From the NCBI RefSeq assembly GCF_030272615.1, contig NC_081415.1, forward strand, positions 626,015,740 through 626,079,739: DNA of 64,000 nt. Direction: 5' to 3'. This stretch comes from Cryptomeria japonica (lineage: Eukaryota; Streptophyta; Pinopsida; Cupressales; Cupressaceae). The notes under the pieces were generated by a model. The model made no database searches, was not told the DNA's origin, and was given only the letters and a program-made list of their open reading frames with translations. Positions 1-11,600 of this stretch are shown here, one piece after another; positions within the stretch are counted from its first letter, which is position 1, and the number at the start of each line of letters is the position of its first letter. The translations under genes were made by a program, and so were the position numbers.

Positions 1-1045
1 TATCTTTCAAATATCTAAAAATCCTCTTGGTTGGTATCAAATGTATTTCCTTCAGATTCTTCTGAAATCTTGCAACTAGACCAACTGCATCAGCTATATC
101 CGGTCTGTTGTGAACAACATAGTGAAATTTTCCAATCATAGACCTGTACTCTTTCTCATCAATAGATGTGGCCTCATCTTCCTTAGATAACTTACAACCT
201 ATAACCATTGGTGTCCCAACTAGTTTACAGTCACTCATACCAAATGTCTTTAATACCTCCTCCACATACTTAATACCACTCTTCATTTTTTGTATTTGCA
301 AACCTATGAAAAAATTGATCTCTCCCACTAGAGACATTTCAAACTCACTTTTCTTTTCATTTGCAAAGTCATTGCTCATGTCATCATTTCCTCCAAATAT
401 GATATCATCTACAAATAATTCACTAACCAGTATTTTATCTCCTTTAGATTTGAGATATATGTTGTTGTGTTCACTAGTTCAATGAAATCTTATCTTCATC
501 GGGTGTGAATGAAGCCTTTCATACCATTCTCTCGGTGCTTTATTTAATCCATATAGTGCCTTGTGCAACATACATACCATGTCCTTCTTGTCAGTTAAAG
601 CATAACCATCTGGTTTCTCAATGTATACATCTTCTTCTAGTATTCCATTCAAAAATGTAGATTTTACATCCATCTGATATAATTTGAATCCTTTATGAGA
701 TGCAAAAGTTAGTAAGGTTCTGACACCTTCCAATATGGCCACTGGTGCAAAAGTCTCACCATAATCTTCTCCTTCTTGTGCATAAGCTTTGCAAACCAAT
801 CTAGCTTTCTTCCGAACTACAACATGATCTTCATTCAATTTGTTCCTAAAAACCCATTTAGTGCCTATCACATTTTTATTTGTCAGTCGGGGTACTAGAG
901 TCCATGTGTTGTTCTTCTGAATTTTTTCAAGCTCCTCCTCCATAGCTTTAACCCAATGATCATCACCAAATGCTTCCTTAGCAGTTCTAGGCTCAATAGT
1001 GGAGATCATGCGAGGATTCTCTCTAAATCTTCTTCTGGTTAGCAC
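1..1045 (-). pseudogene. copia-1 reverse transcriptase (decayed, runs off the left edge)
   Basis: Ty1/copia reverse transcriptase. The part from 1045 down to 479 reads as the RT N-terminus, with the family motifs KWVFRNK, ARLVCKAYAQ, ETFAPVA and YQMDVKSTFLNG (canonical last motif QMDVKTAFLNG). After a TGA at about 479 the same frame continues into the catalytic motif FVDDIIF near 395-420 and then VEEVLKTFGMSDCK, ending around the RT/RNase H connection at base 1. RNase H and the 3' LTR lie outside the window. It belongs with the copia-1 gag, protease and integrase fragments up to 3551 and is closely related to copia-3 at 36370-37147. Stops make it non-functional. Confidence 0.9.
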
Positions 1046-1763
1046 TCCAACATCCTTATCTCAAATAATCTACTTAGGATTGTGATTGAGTCTCACATAC
1101 CTCAGAATAACATGATTGTTATCCTCAAGTTCATCTTTATTGTCATCTTCTTCTTCTAAATCTACTTGTTCTGGTTGAATTGGTACACTAGTATTCTCTT
1201 TACCAGTTTCAGGTTTCATAGGTTCTGGTTCCAAAAACAAAATGCAAGGATCTTCATCCTTTTTCTCCACATTGGTTTCCCCTGAGACTTTAGGATACTC
1301 ATGCACTCAAACATCAACACTCTCTATGATTCTCTTTGTCCAATTGTTAAAACACTTGTAGGCCTTACTCTTGGTGGAATAACCAAGAAATATACCTTCA
1401 TCACTTTTAGCCTCAAATTAGCTAACATAGTCACCTCTCTTAATAAAAAATTTGCTACCAAATATCTTGAAATAACCAACATTAGGTGATCTACCATACT
1501 AGTATTCATAAGGATTCTTTTCCTTACCTCTTTTTACCAAAATTTGGTTCATTGTGTAGACAGTTGTGCTAACAGCTTCCCTCCAGAAAAAATTTCTACA
1601 ACTCCTTGTATCAACATCATCCTAGAAGCTTCAACAACTGACCAGTTGTTTCTCTCTACAATACCATTCTATTGTGGTGTCCTTGGTGCAAAAAGTTGTC
1701 GTTTGATACCATTTTCTTCACAATATCTAGTGAATTCTCCGCCTTGATCTGTCCTCAAACACT
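1046..1763 (-). pseudogene. copia-1 integrase C-terminal half and linker (decayed)
   Basis: This joins the integrase core to the RT. Reading the minus strand, a QQNG-x-ER-like stretch near 1640-1690 and a DHLMLVISRYLVANF stretch near 1440-1500 fit the copia integrase end (catalytic-Glu region, then the part that usually reads LRVFGC). The acidic linker at 1070-1306 (EEEDDNKDELEDNNHV) is the variable spacer that precedes RT in copia polyproteins. Several stops and at least one frame change break it. Assignment rests on order and weak motifs. Confidence 0.7.
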
Positions 1764-2312
1764 TTATCTTCTTTCCACTCTCTTTTCAGCTAAGGCCCTA
1801 AATGCCTTGAACTTACCAAATGCCTCGGTGTTATCCTTCAAGAATGTGAACCGCATCATCCTTGAGAAATCATAAGTGAAGATCATAAAATATCTATCAC
1901 CTTGAATACTTTTAGTCCTTATTGGTTCACATAGGTCTATATGAACCAAATCTAATAGATGCTCTGCTAAAAAAGACTTGCTCTTGAAAGTTGAGGATGT
2001 CATTTTTCCCAACTGACATTCCTTACAAAGAGCATTAACTGGTTTGTCCAATTGAGGCAAACCTCTCACTATCTTTGACTTACTTACTTTAACAATGTTA
2101 TTAAAATTCAAATGACAAAATCTCCTATACCAAGGCCAACTTTCATCTATTTTAGCAAGTAAACAGTTGTTGACTTTAGGCCTCAGGTGAAATAGGTTAC
2201 CTTTAGTCTGCTTGGTGGTTGCAATCAATTCACCTTTGCTCCCATAGGTTTTGTGCATGCCATTTTTAAACTCCAATGGATATCCTCTATCATTGAGCTG
2301 GGAAACACTCAA
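1764..2312 (-). pseudogene. copia-1 GAG-pre-integrase and integrase core (fragment)
   Basis: An open stretch of 182 codons. It starts with LSVSQLNDRGY-type sequence and carries the zinc-binding pre-integrase region: WYRRFCHLNFNNI (one His of HHCC) and CKECQLGKM (the CC pair). The integrase core begins at LVHIDLCEP, where the Asp is the first of the D,D-E triad, and continues through DRYFMIFTYDFSR. Integrases insert the cDNA into the host chromosome. Only the first part of the core is open; the second Asp and the Glu fall in the broken region downstream. Confidence 0.9.
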
Positions 2313-2339
2313 CAGATTGTTCTTTGGACCTTCAACCCA

Positions 2340-2582
2340 TTAGACATCATTTGCACTGCTCTTTCCATTAAGAGAAATAGCTCCCTTACCTTTAACCATG
2401 TAGGGTGAGTCATTACCAAATCTTACAACTCTGCCATCAAATTTATTCAAAGAAATAAATTTTCTCCAGTCACCGGTCATGTGATGTGAACAACCACTAT
2501 CAATGATCCAATCATCAGAATTATCCATTTGTGAAACTAAATCTTTTTGATCATATGGTTCTTCTTTAATAGCTACAAACAC
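2340..2582 (-). pseudogene. copia-1 aspartic protease (fragment)
   Basis: Eighty open codons containing WIIDSGCSHHMTGD, the copia protease active site (D-S-G) followed by the typical SHHMTG. The stretch FVAIKEEPYDQK before it is the gag-protease linker. A TAG ends the frame just before the sequence that leads into the GAG-pre-integrase, so protease and integrase were one frame and are split by a single nonsense codon. The enzyme would have processed the Gag-Pol polyprotein. Confidence 0.9.
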
Positions 2583-3551
2583 AATGTCTTCATTAGCATC
2601 ACCATCAGATTCCTCATCAGTGATACCACCATCAACTGCAATAAGATAATCTCTCCTTCCTTTTCCCTTGTACTTCTTAAACTTGTCTCACTTGTGCTCA
2701 TTATCACCATTAGGACAATTAGCAGCTATGTGTCCAAACTTGTTGCATGCAAAACATTTCAAAGGTAATTTACCTCTATATTTGCCAGTTCCTCTAGGAA
2801 ATTGCTTGGCCAACAATGCTTCAAGCTCAACTAAATTGTCTTCATCATCAGCTTCTTTGTTGGATCTAGATTCATAACTGTGACTGACATCTCTACTTTT
2901 TCTCATAGATGGGTTAGAAACAGAAGCTCTAAATATTGATTTAGATTTCTGAATACTACCATCATAACCATTTAATTCAAAAGTAGTAAGCTTATCAATG
3001 ATGGATTCAAGGGTTACCTTGGTTTTGTCAATAGATTTCAACTCCTGAATGGCTGCAAATCGGATAGCTTAGACTAGTAGCAGGGTTCTCAATACCTTAC
3101 TAACTATTGTGGCATCATCCATTTTACCACCAGCACTCTTGATCTCACCAACTATCTCTTTTATCCTCTGACCATACTGTTGGATATTCTCACCTTCGGC
3201 CATCTACATGTCATCAAACTTCCCTCATAGACTCTCTTCCTTGGAAATCTTCACTTGTTCACCACCGCTATAAATCTCTTCAAGTTTCTTTCATACCTCA
3301 TGTGCAATCTCTAGACCATGAACATCAACATATTTAGCATCAGATAAAGAACTATTAATAGAGTCCAGTGATTGAATTTTTTGTTGTTGCTCTTTCTTCT
3401 GATCATCAGTCATAATCCCAGTAGATGCAACATATTGAGTATTAATATGTTCCCAGTATAGATTTCCAAGACTCTTCATATAAATTTTCATTTTGTCACT
3501 CCATATCCTATAGTTCTCTCTATTAAACTTTGAACCTTCCTTCTTCATCAT
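2583..3551 (-). pseudogene. copia-1 gag (decayed)
   Basis: Nucleocapsid/capsid part of copia-1. The N-terminus starts at the ATG ending at 3551, with FNRENYRIWSDKMKIYMKS, the W-containing motif typical of copia Gag (DUF4219/UBN2-like). The 3' part (2688-3041) holds a CCHC zinc knuckle, CFACNKFGHIAANC. Between 3042 and 3290 the frame is broken by stops. The start lies 57 bases downstream of the primer-binding site in element orientation, the usual spacing. Confidence 0.85.
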
Positions 3552-3607
3552 GATCTACAAGATCTTTACCTCAAGTTGTTAGGCTTAGACCTTAGAGGAC
3601 TTGAGAA

Positions 3608-3619
3608 GCTCTGATACCA
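3608..3619 (-). other. copia-1 primer-binding site
   Basis: The minus strand reads TGGTATCAGAGC, the classic plant copia primer-binding site complementary to the 3' end of initiator methionine tRNA. It lies 2 bases from the LTR end (terminal CA at 3622-3623, read on the minus strand). It fixes the orientation and the 3' boundary of the 5' LTR. Confidence 0.95.
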
Positions 3620-3621
3620 AT

Positions 3622-5039
3622 TGATGATATGATAAAAGAACAAGGATCCAATCAGCTACTGAGAGGGGGGGGGGTGAATCAGTAGATAGAAAAACTGATT
3701 AAAGTTCACCAATCTCAAAATCAATCTCTCAAAGTGAACTTAGAACTATCAATGCAATATCTTTGTCAAGATAAAAACTGTCAAACTAAACCAGTTGATT
3801 GTTACAACAGATAACACTAATCACTTGTAACTTACAAACATCCAAATGCTTTTACTGATATAAGTAAAACTTCATATCATATTGATGTCGGTTATCATGA
3901 CTTATCAAAGTGGAATAAGTAGTTAAGCAAATCAACCATAATAAAACATAACCACAAAAACATTCACCACTTGACACAATATTTTTGACGTGGAAACCCA
4001 AATGGGAAAAACCATGGTCAAATGGGACTCACAAGATAACTATCTGAACTCTTCTAAAGTTTTCTCTATTAGGAGGCGAGCCTGTTAAAGATTCTACAAA
4101 AAGTCCTATTAAGAGTTGATCCTGTTAGGAACCACCCGGTTAAGGGATTGACTATAATGCCTTGTTATAAGCAATACCCTATGAGGAGTAACCTTTGTAA
4201 AGGATTTATAATCCAAGCTAATGGATCACCTTGTTAGAGGATTTGAATAACACCAAGCTTGTTAGAGCTTACCCAGTTAGGGGATTTAACTATTGTAATT
4301 GTTAGAAAACAACAGGAGTTTGCTAATCTGTTTAAATAGAACTTCACTTGCTTGTTCAGATCCTCTTCATTCTCCTATCTTCCTTTACTCAAACTACAGA
4401 TACAACATCTAGTTCAGCAACCACACACTCAATTCAACTTTGCCAACACACTCAAACTAAAACAACTCATCGACCTTATAAACAAATCGACTGGGTCAGT
4501 AACACAACAAAAACCTAATTCTCATAGATATTACAAACAAGTTGGTTCAAGTATGACCGTTGGATTACATAACAATCTCTACACATCATTCAAGAAAACC
4601 TTGACCACTCCTTGATTACTACTTCATCAAACTTAGTAACTCATCACACACTTTGCATTACATGCAGTATACTTGCTCATTCCCAAAACAAACAAAATGT
4701 TACCTCAACATGCCAAAATCACTTTGAAACTCTCTTCATACAATATGCATATGTGTCATACTCATTACCACTCATCATCAGATCATAAACCAATAGAACC
4801 AATTCACCAAACTTAATCTGTTAGGGTTTATCAAAAACAATAGGTAGGGTTTACCAATTCAACTCTCCAATACTTAGCAATACCGGTTCACTCCACAAAC
4901 TAACCTATTGGTTACAGTTTCCTTTCACTAGCTCTTCCTACCAGTTACTAAACAACTTTACAACAACATCATTACCGGTTAATTGACATCAATGACAATA
5001 TAACAAATCATTAATGCAATCTTCATGCAAATGCCAACA
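3622..5039 (-). repeat. copia-1 5' LTR
   Basis: On the plus strand it begins TGATGATATG and ends CCAACA, so in element orientation it starts TGTTGGCATTTG and ends ATCATCA, with TG/CA termini, 1418 bp. The right boundary matches the 3' LTR boundary of copia-3 at 35961, where the same TGTTGGCATTTG follows a polypurine tract. A run of G (3663-3674) next to TGAATCAG is shared with the LTRs of copia-2 and copia-4. The 5 bases flanking the outer end are TTAAT; the partner duplication lies left of the window. The 87-codon ORF at 4352-4615 has no recognisable content. Confidence 0.85.
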
Positions 5040-5216
5040 TTAATAATATCCCATATTCCAAGTAGCAGAGAATTCAAATGATATTCCATCCATGCCTTCC
5101 AAAAAAAAAATTATTTCCATCAAACTTTGGTGTTTTGTAACTATTCTACTACATTATCCCAGAACTTCGTCAGGGTAGTTAAGCTTACCTTAGAGTAACC
5201 TTTCTCTAATACAAAC
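5040..5216 (-). other. copia-4 leader fragment with degenerate primer site
   Basis: A short remnant between copia-1 and the copia-4 LTR. Reading the minus strand out of the LTR end at 5217, after two bases comes TTGTATTAGAGA (5203-5214), a 9-of-12 match to TGGTATCAGAGC. That makes this the start of the internal region of a minus-strand copia, interrupted by copia-1 at 5039/5040. No coding sequence is visible. Alternative: plain flanking DNA of a solo LTR. Confidence 0.45.
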
Positions 5217-5452
5217 TGTTGAACACACCAAAAGATTGAGAGGGGGGTTGAATCAGTCTTGACTAAATCATTAAACTTATTTATTCACAAATACTTAGCA
5301 ATCATCATTAACCAACTAAACATCAATGCAAGATGAAGCAACAAACACCAAACACATGAACACTATAATTTTACATACAAAACTTAGTGTGGTGAAAACT
5401 ATGATGAGAATCATAATCACAATATAAATAGTTGAATACAAAGTTATAGTAT
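5217..5452 (-). repeat. copia-4 LTR, part 1 (3' end in element orientation)
   Basis: Starts TGTTGAACAC on the plus strand and carries the GAGAGGGGGGTTGAATCAG block that sits near the 3' end of the copia LTRs in this window. It is cut at 5452 by the 11.2-kb Tat element, resumes at 16649, is cut again by the solo LTR at 16939-17980, and probably ends CCTCCAACA at 18239. Removing the insertions leaves about 780 bp, a normal copia LTR length. Confidence 0.55.
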
Positions 5453-6219
5453 TGTAGACACCTAAAATTGTCATGTCTAATTAAATAAATATTTTATTTA
5501 TTTAATTATCTAAGCTTAATTCTTCTATTAATTAAATAAATCCTTATTTATTTAATTAATTCATTTATCCTCTTCTAGCCTTATTTCTCATTTAAATAAA
5601 TACACTTATTTATTTAAATTATCCTTTTCCTAAATTAAATAAATATTCTTATTTATTTAATTATCCCACTTCTTCTATCAATTAAATAAATCTTTATTTA
5701 TTTAATTAATTCATTAACCTTTTCTACCCATGACACATGTCATTCATCTCTTAATTCATACACTACCTACCCCTCTCATTATTTTATTATTTCTTTTACC
5801 TACCCTCTAATCATAGCCGACCTCCTTTTACACCTCTCAATCTTATCCCTCCATTTCATATTGTGTCTTCTATTTAAGGAGATGCCTTCTTCATTATAAA
5901 ACCCTAATCAACAATTTGGAGGACTTGACTACACTACGATCCTACTTGCAACCACATTCCATTCTTTGTTGAGCTCTTGTGCATATAAAATCTGAGAGCA
6001 AATATATCAAGCAAGATCAATGGAGATAGGAAAAATGGAGATCAAAACCCTATTGGACATGTGATGGTATAATCTTTGTGATTTCATGTGATTTGCATTG
6101 TCTTAGGTAATCTTCATATGTTATGGTGGATCTTTGTTGATTGTAGGCTAGGGTTTTGTGGTTGAATCTATTTAGCCTTTCAATATTGTTATTATTGTTA
6201 TCCATTTTCACAATATACA
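5453..6219 (+). repeat. 5' LTR of the 11.2-kb Tat-like element
   Basis: 767 bp, TG...CA, starting TGTAGACACCTAAAATTG and ending CCATTTTCACAATATACA. The first third holds five successive AT-rich palindromes built on AATTAAATAAAT / ATTTATTTAATT. A TATTTAAG box near 5871 and, in this copy only, TATAAAACCC near 5896 are promoter candidates; the 3' LTR has TATCAAACCC instead. The start matches the other Tat-type LTRs at 16939, 37148 and 40181 (minus). Confidence 0.95.
5478..5711 (+). repeat. Five tandem AT palindromes in U3
   Basis: Five inverted repeats follow each other, each with an arm close to AATTAAATAAAT, a 3-5 base loop and the arm's complement. They are separated by unrelated spacers of about 20-35 bases. 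The same set recurs in the 3' LTR at about 15901-16134. Each could form a hairpin in single-stranded DNA or RNA. Confidence 0.85.
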
Positions 6220-6222
6220 TTT

Positions 6223-6240
6223 TGGAATGCCTGGTGGGAC
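6223..6240 (+). other. Candidate primer-binding site (divergent)
   Basis: TGGAATGCCTGGTGGGAC begins 3 bases after the LTR end. Position and the leading TGG fit a primer-binding site, and the layout resembles the TGG...GGGGA primer sites of Tat/Athila elements, but I cannot assign a tRNA. Confidence 0.55.
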
Positions 6241-8553
6241 TCTTGTCCCTTTTACATTAACATATTTGTTGCAGATTTTGTGTTTGAAGTTGCAGATCTG
6301 GCATTTTCGACAACATTTTCGACATTCTTGTGTCTGCGCACTTTCGGATCGCATTTTTGTTTTTCTGGCGCGTCTACGACATCTGGAATCGCGTCTGTAT
6401 TACTAGCAATATTTTATTTTGCAGGTTCCGGGAAATCACGTTTGTGTTATTTAGTCGCGTCCGTGGTGTTTTTAGCCACGTCTGTGACCAAGGGTCGCGT
6501 CTGTGTTCTTCAGACACGTCTGTGTCACGAAGTCGCGTCTGTGATCATTTTAATCGCGTCTGTGCTTTGCAGGATTTTCTATTTTACATTTTTTTGCAGA
6601 AACGCATCTGTGAGGTGTTAAATCACGTCTGTGTTGTGGAATCACGTCTGTGTAGGGTAGAATCGCGTCTATGTAAGCTTGTCTTGGAAGCAAAATCATT
6701 TGGTTGAAGGCCCCTATTTTCACAAAGTCTTTTGGGTTTTAAAATTTACCTAACTTGTGTGTCTGTAGGAAGGGGTGATTATTTCAAACAACCCAAACTA
6801 CTAACAACTCTTTGTTGCAGGTCCTTGGCAAGGGTTTTTGGATTTTTATTGTGTGCCTTGTTTTCATAGACTAGCAAACACTTCCATTGGTGCACTAAAA
6901 TTGAATCATTGTCTTTTGTGTCTTGAGCAATAGGCTCTTTTTGTTTAATCTTTAGAGGGCCTGTCTTCCCGTGTGGTCATTAGGACTACTAGTGAGAAGA
7001 GGACGACCCAAGTGGTAGCGAGGAAAACCCACCTCATCCGAACCACTATAATCAAATGTATTCATGGTGAAAACTATGGATAATGTGTGCTGATTAGTTC
7101 ATACCGACACTATGTCTCCCCATAAACCCGTTTGATCAAATTTATTTGATCATTTGTAGGGCGTAACCCCTACCGGCTGGGAGCCTTCTGTATTTACAGA
7201 GCTGAAAGTGCCGCATGTATGGCCACACGAGCGGATGCCCTTACTAGCACCATTTTGTTTTAGAGGCCCAAATCCTTCTAGTTGTTGGGGCAGGAGGTCG
7301 GACCTCTGGTAGCGGCCCACACACATACGGTTCTTAGTAGAGATACAAAGTTTGCCATGGGGAGTTTTCATGGGGACTGATGCTTGGCTGACCCAAGAAG
7401 TGAGTGCCGAGGGTGGAGCCAGTGAGGTCAAGCATCTAAGTATCCGCTCTAAATAGCGTAGCCTCGGGGGTAAAACCCCATGTGGGATCAACAACTATTG
7501 TCTTGGCCAGCCATAAGAATTATGCTTGACTTATGTTAAACATTCAAAACATTCAAGACCAAACAGCAAAACATTGTGTCTTTTGTGTCTTCAAGTGTAT
7601 GCAAAACAATTTTACATCAAACAACACACTTTTCTTGGAGTCATTTTGGAGTCTAAACACTAGCAAACATTGAGTCCTCATCAACATTGTGTCCTCTTAT
7701 CACGAAAAACAGTCAAACAATCAGATTTGGTCGCAACAAAACGACTTCACAGATTGGAAAAAATTGCACAAAATTTACAGAAACGCGTCTGTGTCTGTTT
7801 TAACCGCGTATGTGTTGTCTAGGCATGTCTGTGAAGGGCAGAATAGCATCTGTGTTTATAACAGCGTCTGTGTTGAATATAAGCACGTCTGTGTCGGGTA
7901 ACCGCGTCTGTGCAGTATACAGTCGCGTCTGTGTCCAGAATTGAAAAACTGTTACAGTCCAGCAAACATAAATAGGAAAATCTCAGAAGCGCATTCGTGT
8001 TAAACAGAGTAGTGTCTGTGTCAGGAAAACGCATCTGTGAAGTATATAGTCGCGTCTGTGTCCAGAATTGAGAAACTGTTACAGTCCAGCAAGCAAACAC
8101 AGTCAGTTTTAGAAATCTTGAGCTTCCTAGGTCATCTCTCTAAGGTTTCATTTAGCATTCAACCTGTCCTTGGGTCTCACAAAGTCCATCATTGCTTCAC
8201 ATCTCACTTTACATTCACATTTGTCTAAACTTGTGTCAAAAGGTCACTTGCTTGTCCTCACTATACTTTTTCAACACACTGCATACAACAACACTTTGCT
8301 AAGTGGTCCCTCATCAAGGTTTCTTACCTTTGGGTCTCATTTGGTCTTACTTAGGGTCAAGGTCAGCTTACCTCATCAAGAGAAACTATCCTCTCTTTGG
8401 AAGTCACACCTACTCTACTACATACATACTTGGTCTTACACTTTGGACATTGCAAGTACACTTCAGACTCATTTACATTTCACCCAACTCTTGGTCTTCC
8501 ATACTCTTTCCATTTTTCATCTAGTCTCACACATCTTGGTCAATACCTAGTTC
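6241..8553 (+). other. Leader region with CGCGTCTGTG repeats
   Basis: A long non-coding leader between primer site and gag. Two clusters of degenerate CGCGTCTGTG-type motifs stand out: about 13 copies at 6375-6675 and about 12 at 7782-8065. Within the second cluster a block of about 45 bp (GTATA-AGTCGCGTCTGTGTCC...CAGTCCAGCA) occurs twice. A block at 7330-7400 (AAGTTTGCCATGGGGAG, then ATGGGGACTGATGCTTGGCT) is conserved on the minus strand of the other Tat copy at about 58770-58820, so the leader is a shared functional or packaging-related part. The ORFs in it are short and appear incidental. Confidence 0.8.
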
Positions 8554-8616
8554 ATGGTTGAAACCCGTCTTCAAAAATCTAGGAGAGAAACTAAAGAGGC
8601 TCAAGAGTCCGCATGA
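8554..8616 (+). CDS. Short upstream ORF, stop overlaps the gag start
   Basis: Twenty codons (MVETRLQKSRRETKEAQESA) ending in a TGA that overlaps the ATG of the 1351-codon ORF as ATGA. The ETR-x-(K/S)-rich start resembles the Gag N-terminus of the other Tat copy (MPIETRSKSKK, minus strand near 57560). It is therefore either the original Gag N-terminus displaced by a frameshift, or a real upstream ORF allowing reinitiation at the overlapping ATG. Sequence alone does not decide. Confidence 0.5.
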   Translation: MVETRLQKSRRETKEAQESA

Positions 8617-11600
8617 GTTCTTATGAGTATGACAATGATTTATTTTTCAATACTGATCACACTACATTACCTGACATGGATGTCTATAGAAACATTCCAA
8701 ATGTGGAGAACGCAGACACTACAAACAACAATGCTACACACAATGACAATATGGACAATTTTTCAATACATTCAGCAGATGTGGAAGAATCCATTATGAA
8801 TCCCCATTTCAATCGATTGGTTGAGGAAATAATGAGGAGAGATAGACAATACTTCTTACACATGATGGCACAAAGTGGAGCCAAGATACCTCATGATTTT
8901 GACATGTCTCAAATAATGGAACATAGACCTTTGCAACAACCTCACTCCAACATGGATCAAAGGAGACCTAATAGTGGAGGAAATAGAGGACCACACATGG
9001 TACCTGAATCACCATCAGCTTTGCTTCAAAAACCAGAGGTCCCACATACACATGGTCAAACATATGATACTCACCTTCGTAGACCATTATGGAAGTCTTA
9101 TGGAGAAAAATATGCTCAATCACATATCAATGCTAAGGATCAAGCACCAAAGCAATGGGATATTCTAAGGCATGCTCAAAATTTGGACACAAGGAAACCT
9201 CATGTCAAATTTGGGGGCAATACAATAGAACATGACATGCCTATAGAGTATGGTATACATGCACAAAATAGATATGGTGTTCCTCAACATGAATCTATAC
9301 CAAGTGGTCCATATATGCAGCATCACTATAGACCTCCTCCATATGAACATGTGTATGATCAATATCATCCATATATGCAACATGCTCCTCCTCCAGTTGG
9401 TGCCTCAAACATAGGATATGGTCCAAGAAGTCGATCTCCACCTAAGAGCAATTTGGAGCAACAAATCCGGGACTTACAAAAGAAAATGGAGGACATAAAT
9501 ACACCGAAGCCAACATACACAATGAGAGACATATGTCCTTATCCATTTGACAAGAGCATTCCAATGCCTCCATTTCCTACACACTTTGTGACGCCTAAAT
9601 TTGACAAGTATAGAGGAAAAGGGGATCCTAAGGCACACATAAGACAATTTTTCATAGCTTGCATTGAAGTGGCTTCAGAAGAGACATATTTGATGAGATT
9701 ATTCCCACAAAGCTTAGGCAATCAAGCTATGGAATGGTTCTCCCAACTTCCACCTAGAATTAAGTCATGGGGTGACTTAGCAGAGGCATTTATTCAACAT
9801 TTCTCCTATAACATAGAGACAGACATATCAGTCACTAATTTGTGCAACACTAAGAAAAAAGAGGGAGAATCTTTTGCATCATTTTTACAAAGATGCAGAA
9901 ATCTAGCCAGCAGATGCTCTTGCAAAATTCCACAAAAACAAATGGTAGAAATGTTCACCCAAAATGTTAACAAAGACATTGGCTATGATCTAAGGAAAGA
10001 TTGTTTGTCTACCTTCAAGGACGTTATCGAAAAAGGCTTAGCAACAGAAAAGGTCCTAATTGAACAAGGAGTCATTAAAATATTCAAGGAAAACAAAGAT
10101 GACTTTAAAGGAAAAGATAAGCCAAGATTTTGGAATAAAAACAAGAACACAGTCAATGATGGTGTTGTCGATGCCAACACAGTGCGACCCAAAGTCATCT
10201 TTTCAGGATCAAGTTCTACAAACAATCAAGTAAATACTCAAACAACTTCCAGATCACGAAGGAAGTACACTCCATTGGGAGAACCACTTGAGTCAGTTTT
10301 CAAAAAGCTAGTGGCAAACAAAGTAATCACTATTCTAGATTTTCCTCCATATGAACCAAAGGTTAAACCAAATTGGTGGAATGATGATGAATATTGTGAA
10401 TTTCATAAGAGCAAGGGTCATAAGACAGGAAATTGTCATCGACTGAAGAACATCATACAGGATCTCATTGATAGAGGTGACATAGAGATTGAAGGACACT
10501 CATCCAATCAAGAACATGAGATGTTTAAGGAACCATTCCCAAAACATGACAAAGGAAAAGCTAAAGCCACAGAGGATCAAACCAACTATACCAGAGCATC
10601 CTACAACTATGATTCAACTATCAATCACATCTCGATGGACAATTATGTCTCTACCATTATCATCAAGGACAAAACGTCTGAGAATTCTACCCAGAGACCC
10701 AAGATTGTCCTAAAAGGCATTGGATCTTCTTCCGAACCTACCTCTGAATGTCACGTTACAACCTGTCGAGGTAAAATTACTTTGCAAGGTGCTCTAGCTA
10801 AAAACACCACCTCTTCATCAACCAAACCTACGTATGACCTTGTAGAACAGTTAGGGAAGACACCCACGCTCATTTCAATCCTTGAACTATTACGCATATC
10901 TCCCACACATAAAGCCATTCTTGACAAAATATTGAGAGACACTGTTGTCCCTACTAATCTGAACGTGGACCAGTTTCAAGCCATGGTGGGATACCTTTCC
11001 ATTCCACACTCCCTTACATTCACAGAAGCTGATGACACCTCCGTAAGTCAGCCACATAATGCACCATTACACATTGAAGCCTTCATTCACAAACATCAAA
11101 TAAAAAGAGTCCTGGTAGATGGAGGAGCAAGTCTAAACATTTGTACATTGAACACTATTAAACAATTGGGATATTCCGACAAAGCTGTGAATTCTACAAA
11201 TAAAATTACTATCAAAGCATATGATGATGAAGAGCGTTCATCCAAGGGTACAGTCACCTTACCTCTCAGAGTTGGGCCAGTTATGAAGGATTTGGTTTGT
11301 CAAGTCCTAGACATCGATCTCACATACAACATACTCTTGGGATGTCCATGGATTCATGAGATGAGCGCAGTCCCTTCTACATATCATCGATGTATCAAGT
11401 TTCCACACAATGGAGTTGAAGTGACCATCAAAGCGGATCCAAATCCATTCATATATTGCAACAATCTGCAACCTCGATCAGAAATAACAATTCCAGTCAA
11501 TCGCGAAGCTGTTCCTTCATTGACATATGTGGATCCTGAATCCTTAAAAGCTTCTACATCCAAACAAGTAGAGCTAAAAGAAAAGTTCAAGATTAAAGAC

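Noticed and set aside
7150-7494. 114-codon minus-strand ORF in the Tat leader
   Set aside because: It lies antisense in a conserved non-coding leader block and shows no recognisable domain.
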